From the NCBI GenBank assembly GCA_945907245.1, contig CAMDTB010000015.1, positions 1-53,180 on the forward strand: 53,180 nucleotides of DNA. The letters are read 5' to 3'. The DNA comes from Rhizobium sp. Q54 (lineage in GTDB: Bacteria > Pseudomonadota > Alphaproteobacteria > SMXS01). A program made the position numbers and the translations under genes. How positions within the stretch are numbered: the stretch's first letter is position 1; the number at the start of each line of letters is the position of its first letter. The notes under the pieces were generated by a model that worked only from the letters and a program-made list of their open reading frames with translations, did no database searches and was not told the DNA's origin. Below, in pieces: positions 17,130 to 27,702 of the stretch.

Positions 17130-18236
17130 ATGCCCCGCATCTACAAACCACCGCCGACCGTGCACGCCGTCCAGGCGAACGCCCGCCGCGGGCGCGGCGC
17201 CGCCTCGAAATCCGCCGGCCGGTTCGAACGGTTCCAGACCGAAGTGTTCGACGACGGCTGGGACACCATCGACGAGGAGCCGCCGCCGCTGCGCACCACC
17301 GTTCAACCGGACACCGCCCGCAGCGTCATCAGCTACAACCAGTCGCCCGACATCCACTTCGACCGGTCGATCAATCCATACCGGGGCTGCGAGCATGGCT
17401 GCGTCTACTGCTTCGCCCGGCCGACCCATGCCTATCTGGGCCTGTCGCCCGGGCTCGACTTCGAGAGCCGGCTGTTCGCCAAGTTCGATGCGCCCGAACT
17501 GCTGGCGAAGGAGCTCCGCAAGAAGGGCTACCAGCCGGCGATGATCGCGCTGGGCGTCAACACCGACTGCTACCAGCCCATCGAGCGCGAGCATCGGATC
17601 ACCCGCCGCCTGCTCGAGGTACTGAGCGCCTTCAATCATCCGGTGAGCATCATCACCAAGTCGCAGCTCATCCAGCGCGACCTGGACATCCTGTCGGACA
17701 TGGCGCGGCGCCAGCTGGTCATGGCGGCGGTGTCGATCACCTCGCTGGACCGGGACCTGGCGCGGCGCATGGAGCCGCGCGCGGCGACGCCGCCGCGCCG
17801 GCTGGCGACGCTGGAGGCGCTCAACAAGGCCGGCGTGCCGACGACGATCATGACCGCGCCGCTGATTCCCGGCCTCAACGACCACGAGATCGATGCCCTG
17901 CTGCAGGCGGCGCACGACGTGGGCACGCGCCGCGCCGGCTACGTGCTGCTGCGCATGCCGTTCGAGATCAAGGACCTGTTCCGCGACTGGCTGGCCGAGA
18001 ACTTTCCCGACCGGGCGAACAAGGTGATCAACCTGATCCGCTCGACCCGCGGCGGCAAGGACTACGACAGCGAGTTCTTCACCCGCGGCGAGGGCAAGGG
18101 CCCGTATGCCGACCTGATCGGGCAGCGGTTCCGCGCCGCATGCCGGCGGCTGGACATGAACAGGGCGCCGCATCCGGTGGATTTCTCGAAATTTGCACCG
18201 CCGCCCGCGCCGGGCGACCAGTTGCGGTTGTTTTAG
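17130..18236 (+). CDS. PA0069-type radical SAM protein (SPL-like)
   Basis: A radical SAM enzyme of the PA0069 / spore-photoproduct-lyase-like group. The 4Fe-4S motif is CEHGCVYCFARP (Cys-x3-Cys-x2-Cys) after NPYRG, followed by barrel segments (ALGVNTDCYQPIERE, HPVSIITKSQLIQRDLDIL, TIMTAPLIPGLNDHE). The substrate is unknown; DNA photolesions are an inference from the relatives and from the SOS operator. I start at the ATG at 17130 because the in-frame ATG at 17088 lies inside the LexA box region. No ribosome site precedes 17130, and the predicted +1 falls near the ATG, so the mRNA may be leaderless. Confidence 0.9.
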   Translation: MPRIYKPPPTVHAVQANARRGRGAASKSAGRFERFQTEVFDDGWDTIDEEPPPLRTTVQPDTARSVISYNQSPDIHFDRSINPYRGCEHGCVYCFARPTHAYLGLSPGLDFESRLFAKFDAPELLAKELRKKGYQPAMIALGVNTDCYQPIEREHRITRRLLEVLSAFNHPVSIITKSQLIQRDLDILSDMARRQLVMAAVSITSLDRDLARRMEPRAATPPRRLATLEALNKAGVPTTIMTAPLIPGLNDHEIDALLQAAHDVGTRRAGYVLLRMPFEIKDLFRDWLAENFPDRANKVINLIRSTRGGKDYDSEFFTRGEGKGPYADLIGQRFRAACRRLDMNRAPHPVDFSKFAPPPAPGDQLRLF

Positions 18237-18258
18237 GTCCGCCCTCGCCGCTCCTTTC

Positions 18259-18500
18259 ATTGTCACCCCGGACTTGTTCCGGGGTCTGTCGCTCCGCCCG
18301 ACACCGCGTTTGGCTTCATGTCTCAACCCTCCGTGATTCTGCGAGCGAAGCGAAGCAGTCCAGCCGAGCCGGTGAGGGCTGCGTGGCGGAAAGGCTGGAT
18401 CGCCGCGCTTCGCTCGCGAAATCACGGAGAGGCTTGTGGAAACAGGCCACGTACTCCTTACGCGGCAGCACAGACCCCGGAACAAGTCCGGGGTGACAAT
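18259..18500. repeat. Composite nested palindrome (ATTGTCACCCCGG outer, CCGTGATTCTGCGAGCG inner)
   Basis: The outer arms ATTGTCACCCCGGACTTGTT (18259 on) and AACAAGTCCGGGGTGACAAT (to 18500) are perfect complements. Nested inside, at 18331-18428, is a second palindrome with CCGTGATTCTGCGAGCGAAG at one end and CTTCGCTCGCGAAATCACGG at the other. Two different repeat families are therefore stacked in one gap of 317 bp between genes. No gene is present in this gap. Confidence 0.82.
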
Positions 18501-18553
18501 CGAGAGTAGGATGGGCTTGCCCCAATCCTCCCTCCCCGTGCTAAAGAATTCGC

Positions 18554-20358
<1,805 letters not shown>

Positions 20359-20387
20359 GCGTTTAGGGCTAAACCCTTGAAATACAT

Positions 20388-20526
20388 GGTCATCCCCGCG
20401 CACGCGGGGACCCAGTCGAGGCCGTGACGTGGCCTCTCAACCGCTCGGTTACGAAGAATCTCTTTCGCTGTGCCGCACTCAAGCAGCCCTACGAAGAGCT
20501 GGGTCCCCGCGTGCGCGGGGATGACG
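20388..20526. repeat. Large palindrome (GTCATCCCCGCGCACGCGGGG family)
   Basis: The arms GTCATCCCCGCGCACGCGGG and CCCGCGTGCGCGGGGATGAC stand at the two ends with about 80 bp between. Each arm is itself a short hairpin (CCCCGCG...CGCGGGG). The element lies between the convergent ends of ccrM and mutY and probably insulates them. Confidence 0.8.
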
Positions 20527-20549
20527 ACTTAGGGGTGGAGGGTACGCAG

Positions 20550-21605
20550 CTAACCCATTGCCGTTTTTACAATCTTCGTCATCACCGTCGGCAACGCGTA
20601 GTCCGCCAGCCGATCGAGCCGCACCCAGATCCCCTCGGCCTTCGCACCCGCCGACACCTCGCCGCGCACCACGTCCAGCTCCAGCCGGAAGTGGGTGAAC
20701 ACATGAACGACCGGCTCGTCCACCGCCGTCCATTCGGCCTGGGCCGGCGCGTGGCTCCAGCCATCGGCGGCGTCATCCTCGACCCACGGACTCGACGGCA
20801 CCTCCATCATGCCGCCGAGCAGCCCTTCCTCGGGACGCCGGCGGAGCAGCACCTCGCGGCCGGCGGGGCCGTCCCGCTCCAGCCAGAACGCCATGCCGTA
20901 GCGGGTGGGGCGCGGTTTCTTGTCCTTCTTGCGCGGCAGCTCGGCGGCGACGCCCGCGGCGCGCGCCTCGCAGGCCCATGACCAGGGGCAGACCATGCAA
21001 AGCGGATTGCGCGGCGTGCAGACCGTCGCGCCTAGGTCCATCATCGCCTGGGCGAAGTCGCCGGCGCGCTTTTCCGGCGTGATCGCCCCGGCACGGCGCC
21101 AGATCTCGGGCTTTGACTCGGGCAGCGGCGTCTCGATGGCATGCAGGCGGCTGACCACCCGCTCCACATTGCCGTCGACCACGGTCGCCGGCCGGTCGAA
21201 GGCGATGGCGGCGATGGCGGCCGCCGTGTAGCGGCCGATGCCGGGAAGCGCCAGCAGCGCCGCCTCGTCGGCGGGAAACCGGCCACCGTGCTGCTCCGCC
21301 ACCACGGCCGCGCATTTGTGCAGGTTGCGGGCGCGGGCGTAGTAGCCGAGCCCCGCCCATTCGGTCAGCACGTCGTCGAGCGGCGCGGCGGCGAGATGCT
21401 TCACCGTCGGCCAGCGTTGCAGGAAACGTTCGAAATAATTCTTCACCGTCGCCACGGTGGTCTGCTGCAGCATGATCTCGCTGAGCCACACCGCATAAGG
21501 ATCGGCCCGCTCGCCGGGCGCGGCGCGCCATGGCAGCACACGCCGGTGGCGGTCGTACCAGGCAAGCAGGTCGGCCTGCAGTCGTTGGGTTTTCGGCAAG
21601 GTCAT
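20550..21605 (-). CDS. mutY: A/G-specific adenine glycosylase
   Basis: MutY removes adenine opposite 8-oxoguanine. The 351 residues have the catalytic Glu43 (LSEIMLQQTT), the helix-hairpin-helix LPGIGRYTAAAI with catalytic Asp144 (VVDGNVERV), the 4Fe-4S ligands Cys196-x6-Cys203-x2-Cys206-x5-Cys212, and a C-terminal MutT-like domain for 8-oxoG (LLRRRPEEGLLGGMMEVPS). It is divergent from the DUF721 gene at 21668 with only about 60 bp between starts, so the promoters must overlap. Confidence 0.96.
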   Translation of the reverse strand: MTLPKTQRLQADLLAWYDRHRRVLPWRAAPGERADPYAVWLSEIMLQQTTVATVKNYFERFLQRWPTVKHLAAAPLDDVLTEWAGLGYYARARNLHKCAAVVAEQHGGRFPADEAALLALPGIGRYTAAAIAAIAFDRPATVVDGNVERVVSRLHAIETPLPESKPEIWRRAGAITPEKRAGDFAQAMMDLGATVCTPRNPLCMVCPWSWACEARAAGVAAELPRKKDKKPRPTRYGMAFWLERDGPAGREVLLRRRPEEGLLGGMMEVPSSPWVEDDAADGWSHAPAQAEWTAVDEPVVHVFTHFRLELDVVRGEVSAGAKAEGIWVRLDRLADYALPTVMTKIVKTAMG

Positions 21606-21667
21606 CGTGGGCCCACTGTCAGGGAAAATCGTTGCCAGTCAACCGGGGCGCTGTCAAAACTCGGGCC

Positions 21668-22153
21668 ATGACCAAAAACCGCACAGGCCTTGGACCGCGC
21701 CGATTCGGCGACCTGGCGCGGCCGTTGCTGAGCCCGGCGCTGCGCAAGCAGGGGTTTGCCCAGAACGAGATCGTCACCCGCTGGCGCGAGGTCGTCGGCG
21801 CGCTGCTCGCCTCGCGATCCATGCCCGAGCGGCTGCGCTTCCCGCAGGGCGAGCGAATCGACGGGACCCTGTTCATCCGGGTCGAAAGCAGCTTCGCACT
21901 GGAGTTCCAGCACCTGACCCCCCAGATCCTGGAACGGGTGAACACGTTCTACGGCTACCGGGCGGTGGTGAAGCTAGTGATGAAGCAGGGTCCGATTCCG
22001 CGTCCGGCGGCGCGCCTTTCGGCGGCGGAAAAACCGCTGCCGGCAGCGGCGCAAGCCGGGCTGGAGACCAGCCTGGAGGGCATGAAGCCCGGCCCGCTGA
22101 GGGATGCGCTGAACCGTCTTGGACGACGCCTTCTGGCCGACGGCGAGAGGTGA
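21668..22153 (+). CDS. DUF721 protein (DciA-like helicase loader candidate)
   Basis: The 161-residue protein carries a DUF721 domain (LARPLLSPALRKQGFAQNEIVTRWREVVG, quoted in part as LLSPALRKQGFAQNEIV; then LFIRVESSFALEFQHLTPQIL). The DciA group of this family loads the replicative helicase in bacteria that lack DnaC/DnaI. The C-terminal third is an Ala/Pro-rich tail. The ATG at 21668 fits family length; the frame is open further upstream into the mutY promoter. A position beside mutY and smc is typical of alphaproteobacteria. Confidence 0.83.
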   Translation: MTKNRTGLGPRRFGDLARPLLSPALRKQGFAQNEIVTRWREVVGALLASRSMPERLRFPQGERIDGTLFIRVESSFALEFQHLTPQILERVNTFYGYRAVVKLVMKQGPIPRPAARLSAAEKPLPAAAQAGLETSLEGMKPGPLRDALNRLGRRLLADGER

Positions 22154-22172
22154 AAACAGCGTCCACGGACTA

Positions 22173-22201
22173 TTGTGGCGCCCCAATGAACCTTTTATAC
22201 T
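22173..22201 (+). promoter_or_regulatory. Probable sigma70 promoter for the DsbA-like gene and smc
   Basis: TTGTGG at 22173-22178 and TATACT at 22196-22201 are separated by 17 bp, just after the DUF721 stop and about 25 bp before the next ATG. Confidence 0.5.
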
Positions 22202-22225
22202 CACACAACATCTTGTGGATGAACC

Positions 22226-22963
22226 ATGACACAGCACCCAAATCTTATGTCCAAGGTGTCCCGCCTCCCCGCCGCGCTGCTGTTGGCGCTGGGTCTGAGC
22301 CTGGCGGCGTGCGGCGATGGCGGCGCCAAGGCGCCCGAGCCCGACAAGAAGGCCGAGACGGAGGCGCCTGCCTCGCCAGCCCCCGACGATCCAGCCAATA
22401 CGAGCCCGATTCCCGGCGTACCGCTGGACGACATGGCGGAAGGCTCGGTCGACGCGCCGGTCACGGTGATCGAATTCGCGTCGCTGACCTGCCCGCACTG
22501 CGCGCACTTCCAGAAGGAAACCTTTCCGCTGCTGAAGCGCGACTTCATCGACACCGGCAAAATCCGCTTCATCTTCCGCGAGTTTCCGCTGGACAGCTAC
22601 GCCGTCGACGCGGCGATCCTGGCCCGCTGCTCCGGAACCGAGAACTATTTCAAGGTGCTGGGCAAGCTGTTCGCCGAGCAGCCGCAATGGATGCCCGCGC
22701 CCGGCCCGATCAGCGAGGTGTCGCGCAAGGCGACGCAAGACCGGCTGGCAAACTATGGCGAGGACTTCGGCGTCGACGAGAAGAAGTACCAGGCCTGCCT
22801 GAACAACAAGCCGCTGAAGGATCACCTGGCCAATCGCATGGACGAGGCCCGCAGCCGCTATCAGGTGAACGGCACCCCGGCCATCGTGGTCAACGGCAAG
22901 CTGACGTCGTCGCCGTCCTATGCCGAGGTGGCCAAGGCGATCAACGAGGCCATGCCCAAATAG
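22226..22963 (+). CDS. DsbA-family thiol-disulfide oxidoreductase, lipoprotein
   Basis: The N-terminus ends in a lipobox (LSLAAC, Cys at residue 29), so the protein should be anchored in the membrane facing the periplasm. After an Asp/Ala/Pro linker comes a thioredoxin-fold domain with the redox pair Cys89-Pro-His-Cys92 (SLTCPHCAHF) and the cis-Pro segment VNGTPAIVVNG. It resembles the DsbA/BdbD group that oxidises or isomerises exported proteins. A Met at position 8 is an alternative start. It lies 19 bp before smc and is probably co-transcribed with it. Confidence 0.9.
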   Translation: MTQHPNLMSKVSRLPAALLLALGLSLAACGDGGAKAPEPDKKAETEAPASPAPDDPANTSPIPGVPLDDMAEGSVDAPVTVIEFASLTCPHCAHFQKETFPLLKRDFIDTGKIRFIFREFPLDSYAVDAAILARCSGTENYFKVLGKLFAEQPQWMPAPGPISEVSRKATQDRLANYGEDFGVDEKKYQACLNNKPLKDHLANRMDEARSRYQVNGTPAIVVNGKLTSSPSYAEVAKAINEAMPK

Positions 22964-22982
22964 GGCCTGACGGAGAGACCGT

Positions 22983-25900
22983 TTGCAGTTCCAGCGTCTC
23001 AGACTGACCGGGTTCAAGTCCTTCGTCGATCCGACGGAACTGTATATCGAGCCCGGCCTGACGGGGATCGTCGGCCCGAATGGCTGCGGCAAGTCGAACC
23101 TGCTGGAAGCGCTGCGCTGGGTGATGGGCGAGACCAAGCCCACCAACATGCGCGGCGACGGCATGGAGGACGTGATCTTCGCCGGCACGGCGCTGCGCCC
23201 GCCGCGCAATCTGGCCGAAGTCACCCTGATGATGGACAACGCCGACCGCACCGCACCGGTGACGTTCAACGAGCATGAGCAGATCGAGATCTCGCGCCGT
23301 ATCGAGCGTGAGTCTGGCTCGGTCTACCGGCTCAACGGCAAGGAAGTCCGCGCCCGCGACGTGCAGCTGCTGTTCGCCGACCTGGCGACCGGCGCCCATT
23401 CGCCGTCGCTGGTGTCGCAGGGCCGCATCTCCGCGCTGATCGCCGCCAAGCCGAAGGACCGCCGTGCCATCCTCGAGGAGGCGGCGGGCACCAGCGGCCT
23501 GCATTCACGGCGTCACGAGGCCGAGTTGCGGCTGAAGGCGGCGACCACCAACCTGGAGCGCCTCGCCGACGTCATGGTGCAGATCGAGGCGCAGCTCGCT
23601 GGCCTGAAGCGGCAGGCGCGGCAGGCGGCCCGCTACAAGACCCTGAGCGGCAGGCTGCGCGCCGCCGAGGCGATGATGCTGCATCTCCGCTGGCTGTACG
23701 CCACCGACGCGCTCGCGGCCGCCAAGGAGCACCTGAAGCAGGCCGAGGCCGTTGTCGCCGAACGCACCCGCGCCGCGGCCGTCGCCAGCACCGCCCAGGC
23801 CGAAGCCAGCGCGAAACTGCCGCCGCTGCGCGACGCCGCCGCCGAGGCCGCCGCCGCGACCCACCGGCTGAAGGTCGAGCAGGAGAACCTGGACGCCGAG
23901 GCGCGGCGTCTGCGCGACGCCATCGCGGGGCTGCAGGCACGGCTGGCGCAGATTGCCGGCGATATCGGCCGCGAGGAAGCCCAGGCGAAGGACGCAGCCG
24001 GCCACCTCGAGCAGCTCGCCGCCGAACGGGCCGAACTCGCAAAGGAAGAAGCCGGCCATCCGGCGCGCATGGAGGCAGCCGTGAAGGCGGTCGAGCAGGT
24101 GGCCGCCGAGACGGTTGCCGCCGAAGGTGCGCTCGACGCCATGAACGGCAAGGCCCAGGAAGCCGCCGCCCGCCGCCGCGGCCTGACCGAGCAGGCCAAC
24201 CAGCTTTCCCAGCAGGTCTCCAGGTTGAAGGAGCGGCTGCAGGCCACCGAGGCGGAGAAGGCGAAGCTGATCGCCGGCAAGGCCGCCGACAACGCCGAAC
24301 ATGAAGCCGCCCGTGCGGTCGACCTTTGCCGACACAAGGTCGAGGATGCCCGCGAGGAAGCCGAGGCCGCGGGCGCCGCAAGGCTGAATGCCCAGGCCGA
24401 GGAGACCGAGGCGCGCGCCGCGTTCGACGAGATTCGCGGGCGAGTGCGCGAGTTACAGGCAGAGGAACGGGGTCTCGCCGCGCTGACGCAGACGGCGCGC
24501 GGCGGGTTCACGCCGATTCTCGACCAGATCAAGGTCAAGTCCGGCTACGAGGCGGCGCTGGCCGCCGCCTTTGGCGAGGATCTCGATCTCTCCGACAGCA
24601 GCGAGGCCGCCGCGTTCTGGCAAACCCTGCCGCCCATCGAGGGCGCCGCCGCCCTGCCCGCCGGCGCCAGGGCGCTGGCAGGCTTCGTCAGCGGTCCCGC
24701 CGCGCTGGGACGGGCGCTGGCCCAGATCGGCGTGGTCGACGCCGCCGAAGGCGACCGGCTGCACCCTTCCCTCCTGCCCGGCCAGGTGCTGGTCAGCCGC
24801 TCGGGCGATGCCTGGCGCTGGGACGGCAAGGTCACCCGCGCCGGCGCGCCGAGCGCTGCCGCCACGCGGCTGGAGCAGCGCAACCGGCTGGAGACCGTGC
24901 GCAAGGATCTGGCGGAGGTCGAGGCCGAACAGGTCGCGTCGCAGCAGGCGCTGTCGGCGCTGGTCGACGCGCTTGACCAGGCCGCGACCCGGGACAAGAT
25001 GGCCCAGCGGCAGGTGCGCGAAACCGAGGACGGCCTGATCGCCGCCCGCAACGCCGAGGCCCGCGTCGCCCGGCTGCTGGCCGAGCAGAACAGCCGCATC
25101 GCCGCGCTGCAGGACACCGAAGCACGGCTGCGCGAGGAGCTTGGCGGCAACGAGGCACGGCTCAAGGAAATCCTCCAGTCCATGGAGGCGCTGCCGCCCG
25201 CCGACAGCTTCGCCGCGCCGCTGCAGGAGCTGCGCCGCGCCGTCGACGGGGCGCGCAACGCCCTGTCCGAGGCCAAGGCCGCCCGCGACGGATTGACCCG
25301 CGAGGCCGGGTTCCGCGCCAACCGGATCGCCGCCAATGGCCGCGACCAGGTCTCGTGGACGGGGCGCGCGGAAAGCGCCGCCGGCCAGATCGCCCAGCTG
25401 GGCGCCCGCAAGTCCGAGGCGGAAATGTCGCTCGACGAGCTGAGGGACCAGCCCGCCGGCTTGGAAGAAAAGCGGCTGCGTCTCGCAGAACTGATCGCGG
25501 CCGCCGAGGACAGGCGCCAGGCGTCCGCCGCCGCGCTGGCCGAGGCGGAATCCGAACTGTCACGCAACGATGCCGCGCTGCGCGCCGCCGAGCAGGAGCT
25601 GTCTCGCTCACGTGAGCTGCGGGTCCGGGCCGAGGCCGACGCCGAGCATTCTCAGGAACGCTTCGACAACGTCCTCGCCCAGATCGCCGAGGACCTGGAC
25701 TGCAAGCCCGAGGAAACCCTGGCGCTGGCGGAGCAGGAAGCAGGCACGCCGCTGCCCGAGATGGAGACGGTTTCCCAGCAGCTCGATCGCCTGCGCCGCG
25801 AGCGCGACACCATGGGTCCGGTCAATTTGCGCGCCGACGAGGAGGCCGTCGAGGTCCAAGCCCAGCTCGACAACATGGTGCGCGAGCGCGACGACCTCGA

Positions 25901-26438
25901 GGCCGCCATCGGCAAGCTGCGCCACGCCATCGCCGCCCTCAACAAGGAAGGCCGCGAGCGGCTGCAGGCGGCGTTCGGCACGGTCAACGACCATTTCGAG
26001 CAGCTGTTCACCCATTTGTTCGGCGGCGGCGCCGCCCATCTGGAACTGTCGGACTCGGACGATCCGCTCGACGCCGGCCTGGAAATCTTCGCCAGCCCGC
26101 CCGGCAAACGGCTGCAGAACCTGTCGCTGCTGTCCGGCGGCGAGCAGGCGCTGACGGCGCTGGCGCTGATCTTCGCCGTGTTCCTGACCAATCCGGCGCC
26201 GATCTGCATCCTGGACGAGGTGGACGCGCCGCTCGACGACGCGAACGTGGAGCGGTTCTGCAACCTGCTGCACGACATCTCGGGCCAAACCGGCACCCGC
26301 TTCCTGGTGGTTACCCATCATGCGCTGACCATGGCGAACCTGCACCGCCTCTATGGCGTTACCATGTCGGAGCGGGGCATCTCGCAACTGGTTTCCGTGG
26401 ACTTGGGAGAAGCTGAGCAACTGGTTGCGGCGGAGTAA
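22983..26438 (+). CDS. smc: Chromosome segregation protein SMC
   Basis: SMC is the ATPase core of the bacterial condensin that compacts and separates chromosomes. The 1151 residues have the Walker A motif GPNGCGKSN (31-39), a long coiled coil, a hinge near residues 500-600 (LDQIKVKSGYEAALAAAFGEDL), a second coiled coil, the signature LSGGEQAL (Ser1051) and Walker B ILDEVDAP (Asp1078-Glu1079). The start codon is TTG, with GGAGAG upstream; the MQFQRLRLTGFKSFVDP start matches the family exactly. No scpA or scpB is in the window. Confidence 0.96.
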   Translation: MQFQRLRLTGFKSFVDPTELYIEPGLTGIVGPNGCGKSNLLEALRWVMGETKPTNMRGDGMEDVIFAGTALRPPRNLAEVTLMMDNADRTAPVTFNEHEQIEISRRIERESGSVYRLNGKEVRARDVQLLFADLATGAHSPSLVSQGRISALIAAKPKDRRAILEEAAGTSGLHSRRHEAELRLKAATTNLERLADVMVQIEAQLAGLKRQARQAARYKTLSGRLRAAEAMMLHLRWLYATDALAAAKEHLKQAEAVVAERTRAAAVASTAQAEASAKLPPLRDAAAEAAAATHRLKVEQENLDAEARRLRDAIAGLQARLAQIAGDIGREEAQAKDAAGHLEQLAAERAELAKEEAGHPARMEAAVKAVEQVAAETVAAEGALDAMNGKAQEAAARRRGLTEQANQLSQQVSRLKERLQATEAEKAKLIAGKAADNAEHEAARAVDLCRHKVEDAREEAEAAGAARLNAQAEETEARAAFDEIRGRVRELQAEERGLAALTQTARGGFTPILDQIKVKSGYEAALAAAFGEDLDLSDSSEAAAFWQTLPPIEGAAALPAGARALAGFVSGPAALGRALAQIGVVDAAEGDRLHPSLLPGQVLVSRSGDAWRWDGKVTRAGAPSAAATRLEQRNRLETVRKDLAEVEAEQVASQQALSALVDALDQAATRDKMAQRQVRETEDGLIAARNAEARVARLLAEQNSRIAALQDTEARLREELGGNEARLKEILQSMEALPPADSFAAPLQELRRAVDGARNALSEAKAARDGLTREAGFRANRIAANGRDQVSWTGRAESAAGQIAQLGARKSEAEMSLDELRDQPAGLEEKRLRLAELIAAAEDRRQASAAALAEAESELSRNDAALRAAEQELSRSRELRVRAEADAEHSQERFDNVLAQIAEDLDCKPEETLALAEQEAGTPLPEMETVSQQLDRLRRERDTMGPVNLRADEEAVEVQAQLDNMVRERDDLEAAIGKLRHAIAALNKEGRERLQAAFGTVNDHFEQLFTHLFGGGAAHLELSDSDDPLDAGLEIFASPPGKRLQNLSLLSGGEQALTALALIFAVFLTNPAPICILDEVDAPLDDANVERFCNLLHDISGQTGTRFLVVTHHALTMANLHRLYGVTMSERGISQLVSVDLGEAEQLVAAE

Positions 26439-26517
26439 GTGCACGGCACTGTTGCACTAACGTCGCGTCGCCATTTTTTGCATATCAGTCAATAGCTTAT
26501 GACGTTCCCCCGCATGC

Positions 26518-26546
26518 TTGACAGGCCATATTGGCCCGCCTATGGT
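26518..26546 (+). promoter_or_regulatory. Strong sigma70 promoter of the ATP synthase Fo operon
   Basis: TTGACA at 26518-26523 and TATGGT at 26541-26546 are separated by 17 bp. The expected start site near 26553 leaves a leader of about 40 bases before atpI. Confidence 0.75.
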
Positions 26547-26592
26547 GCACGCGCCTTTGGGGGATCGAGTCGATACCCGAAAGGAGGCTTGT

Positions 26593-26907
26593 TTGGACGA
26601 TCGTGATCCGCCCAGCGCGGCGTCGGACCTCCAGGCCCGCATCGACGAGGCGCGCCGCAAGGCTGCGCCCCCGCCTCCCAAGCCAGCCAGCGCCAAGGCT
26701 GTCAGCATGAGGGCCGGGATCGAGTTGTTCGCGGGCGTGGCGTTCGGGCTCATCGCCGGGATCGCCCTGGACCGTTGGCTTGGCACCGCGCCGTGGCTAA
26801 TGGTCGTGCTCATGATACTGGGCATCGCGGCCGGATTGCGAAACACCATCCGGGCCGCGCAAGAGGATAACAGGAAGGCCCGGAAGGATACCGATACCGG
26901 GCCCTGA
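26593..26907 (+). CDS. atpI: ATP synthase protein I (AtpI)
   Basis: AtpI is a small membrane protein that helps assemble the c-ring of ATP synthase. The 104 residues have a charged, Pro-rich N-terminus and two membrane helices (MRAGIELFAGVAFGLIAGIA, APWLMVVLMILGIAAGL) followed by a basic tail. I use the TTG at 26593 because AAGGAGG stands exactly five bases upstream; the longer ATG frame from 26518 begins inside the promoter. It leads the operon atpI-B-E-b'-b. Confidence 0.9.
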   Translation: MDDRDPPSAASDLQARIDEARRKAAPPPPKPASAKAVSMRAGIELFAGVAFGLIAGIALDRWLGTAPWLMVVLMILGIAAGLRNTIRAAQEDNRKARKDTDTGP

Positions 26908-26922
26908 TACAGGGAACGCCCC

Positions 26923-27666
26923 GTGGCTGCTGGTCATAATCCGCTCGAACAGTTCCAGATCAAGACGCTCCTGCCCATCGAAGCGGGCGGCTACGACATT
27001 TCCTTCACCAATTCCTCGGTATTCATGGTCACCACCGTCGCGGTGATCACCCTGTTCATGCTCGCCGGCGCCAAAAAGAAGGCCCTGGTTCCCGGCCGCT
27101 GGCAGTCGATGGTCGAGATGAGCTACGAGGCCATCGCCGGCATGATCCGCGACACCGTGGGCTCGGGCGGGAAGAAGTATTTCCCGTTCATCTTCAGCCT
27201 GTTCATGTTCGTGCTGATCGCCAACCTGTCCGGCATGGTTCCCTACACCTTCACGGTGACGAGCCACATCGCCGTCACCTTCGCCCTCGCCGCCGTGGTG
27301 TTCCTGGGCGTCACCATCATCGGCTTCGCCAAGCATGGCTTGGGCTATCTGAAGCTGTTCGCGCCGTCGGGCGTGCCGCTTCCAGTGCTGTTCCTGCTGG
27401 TGCCGATCGAGATCATCTCGTATCTGATGCGCCCGATCAGCCTGTCGGTCCGACTGTTCGCCAACATGATGGCCGGCCACGTGATGCTGAAGGTGTTCGC
27501 CGGGTTCGTGATCTCGCTGGGCGCCGTGCTGGTCCCGTTGGGCATCTTCCCGCTGGCGTTCATGGTCGCGCTGACCGGCCTCGAAGTGCTGGTCGCCGTC
27601 CTTCAGGCGTACATCTTCTCGATCCTGACCTGCATCTACCTCAACGATGCAATCCATCTGCACTAA
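26923..27666 (+). CDS. atpB: ATP synthase Fo subunit a
   Basis: Subunit a forms the proton half-channels beside the c-ring. The 247 residues are strongly hydrophobic with five to six helices. The segment ISLSVRLFANMMAGH carries the essential Arg, and the C-terminal helix VAVLQAYIFSILTCIYLNDAIHLH is typical. The start codon is GTG at 26923 with AGGGAA upstream. It lies 15 bp behind atpI. Confidence 0.96.
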   Translation: MAAGHNPLEQFQIKTLLPIEAGGYDISFTNSSVFMVTTVAVITLFMLAGAKKKALVPGRWQSMVEMSYEAIAGMIRDTVGSGGKKYFPFIFSLFMFVLIANLSGMVPYTFTVTSHIAVTFALAAVVFLGVTIIGFAKHGLGYLKLFAPSGVPLPVLFLLVPIEIISYLMRPISLSVRLFANMMAGHVMLKVFAGFVISLGAVLVPLGIFPLAFMVALTGLEVLVAVLQAYIFSILTCIYLNDAIHLH

Positions 27667-27702
27667 CAAGAAAACAACAACACACAGCTAAGGAATTGAT
27701 CC

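Noticed and set aside
20388-20526. CRISPR-like repeats (CCCCGCGCACGCGGGG resembles CRISPR repeat palindromes)
   Set aside because: Only two copies exist and they are in opposite orientation; there is no spacer series, leader or cas gene. It is an intergenic palindrome.
23008-23025. tRNA T-arm-like GGTTCAAGTCC inside smc
   Set aside because: No acceptor or anticodon stem surrounds it and it lies within the conserved GFKSFVDP codons of smc.
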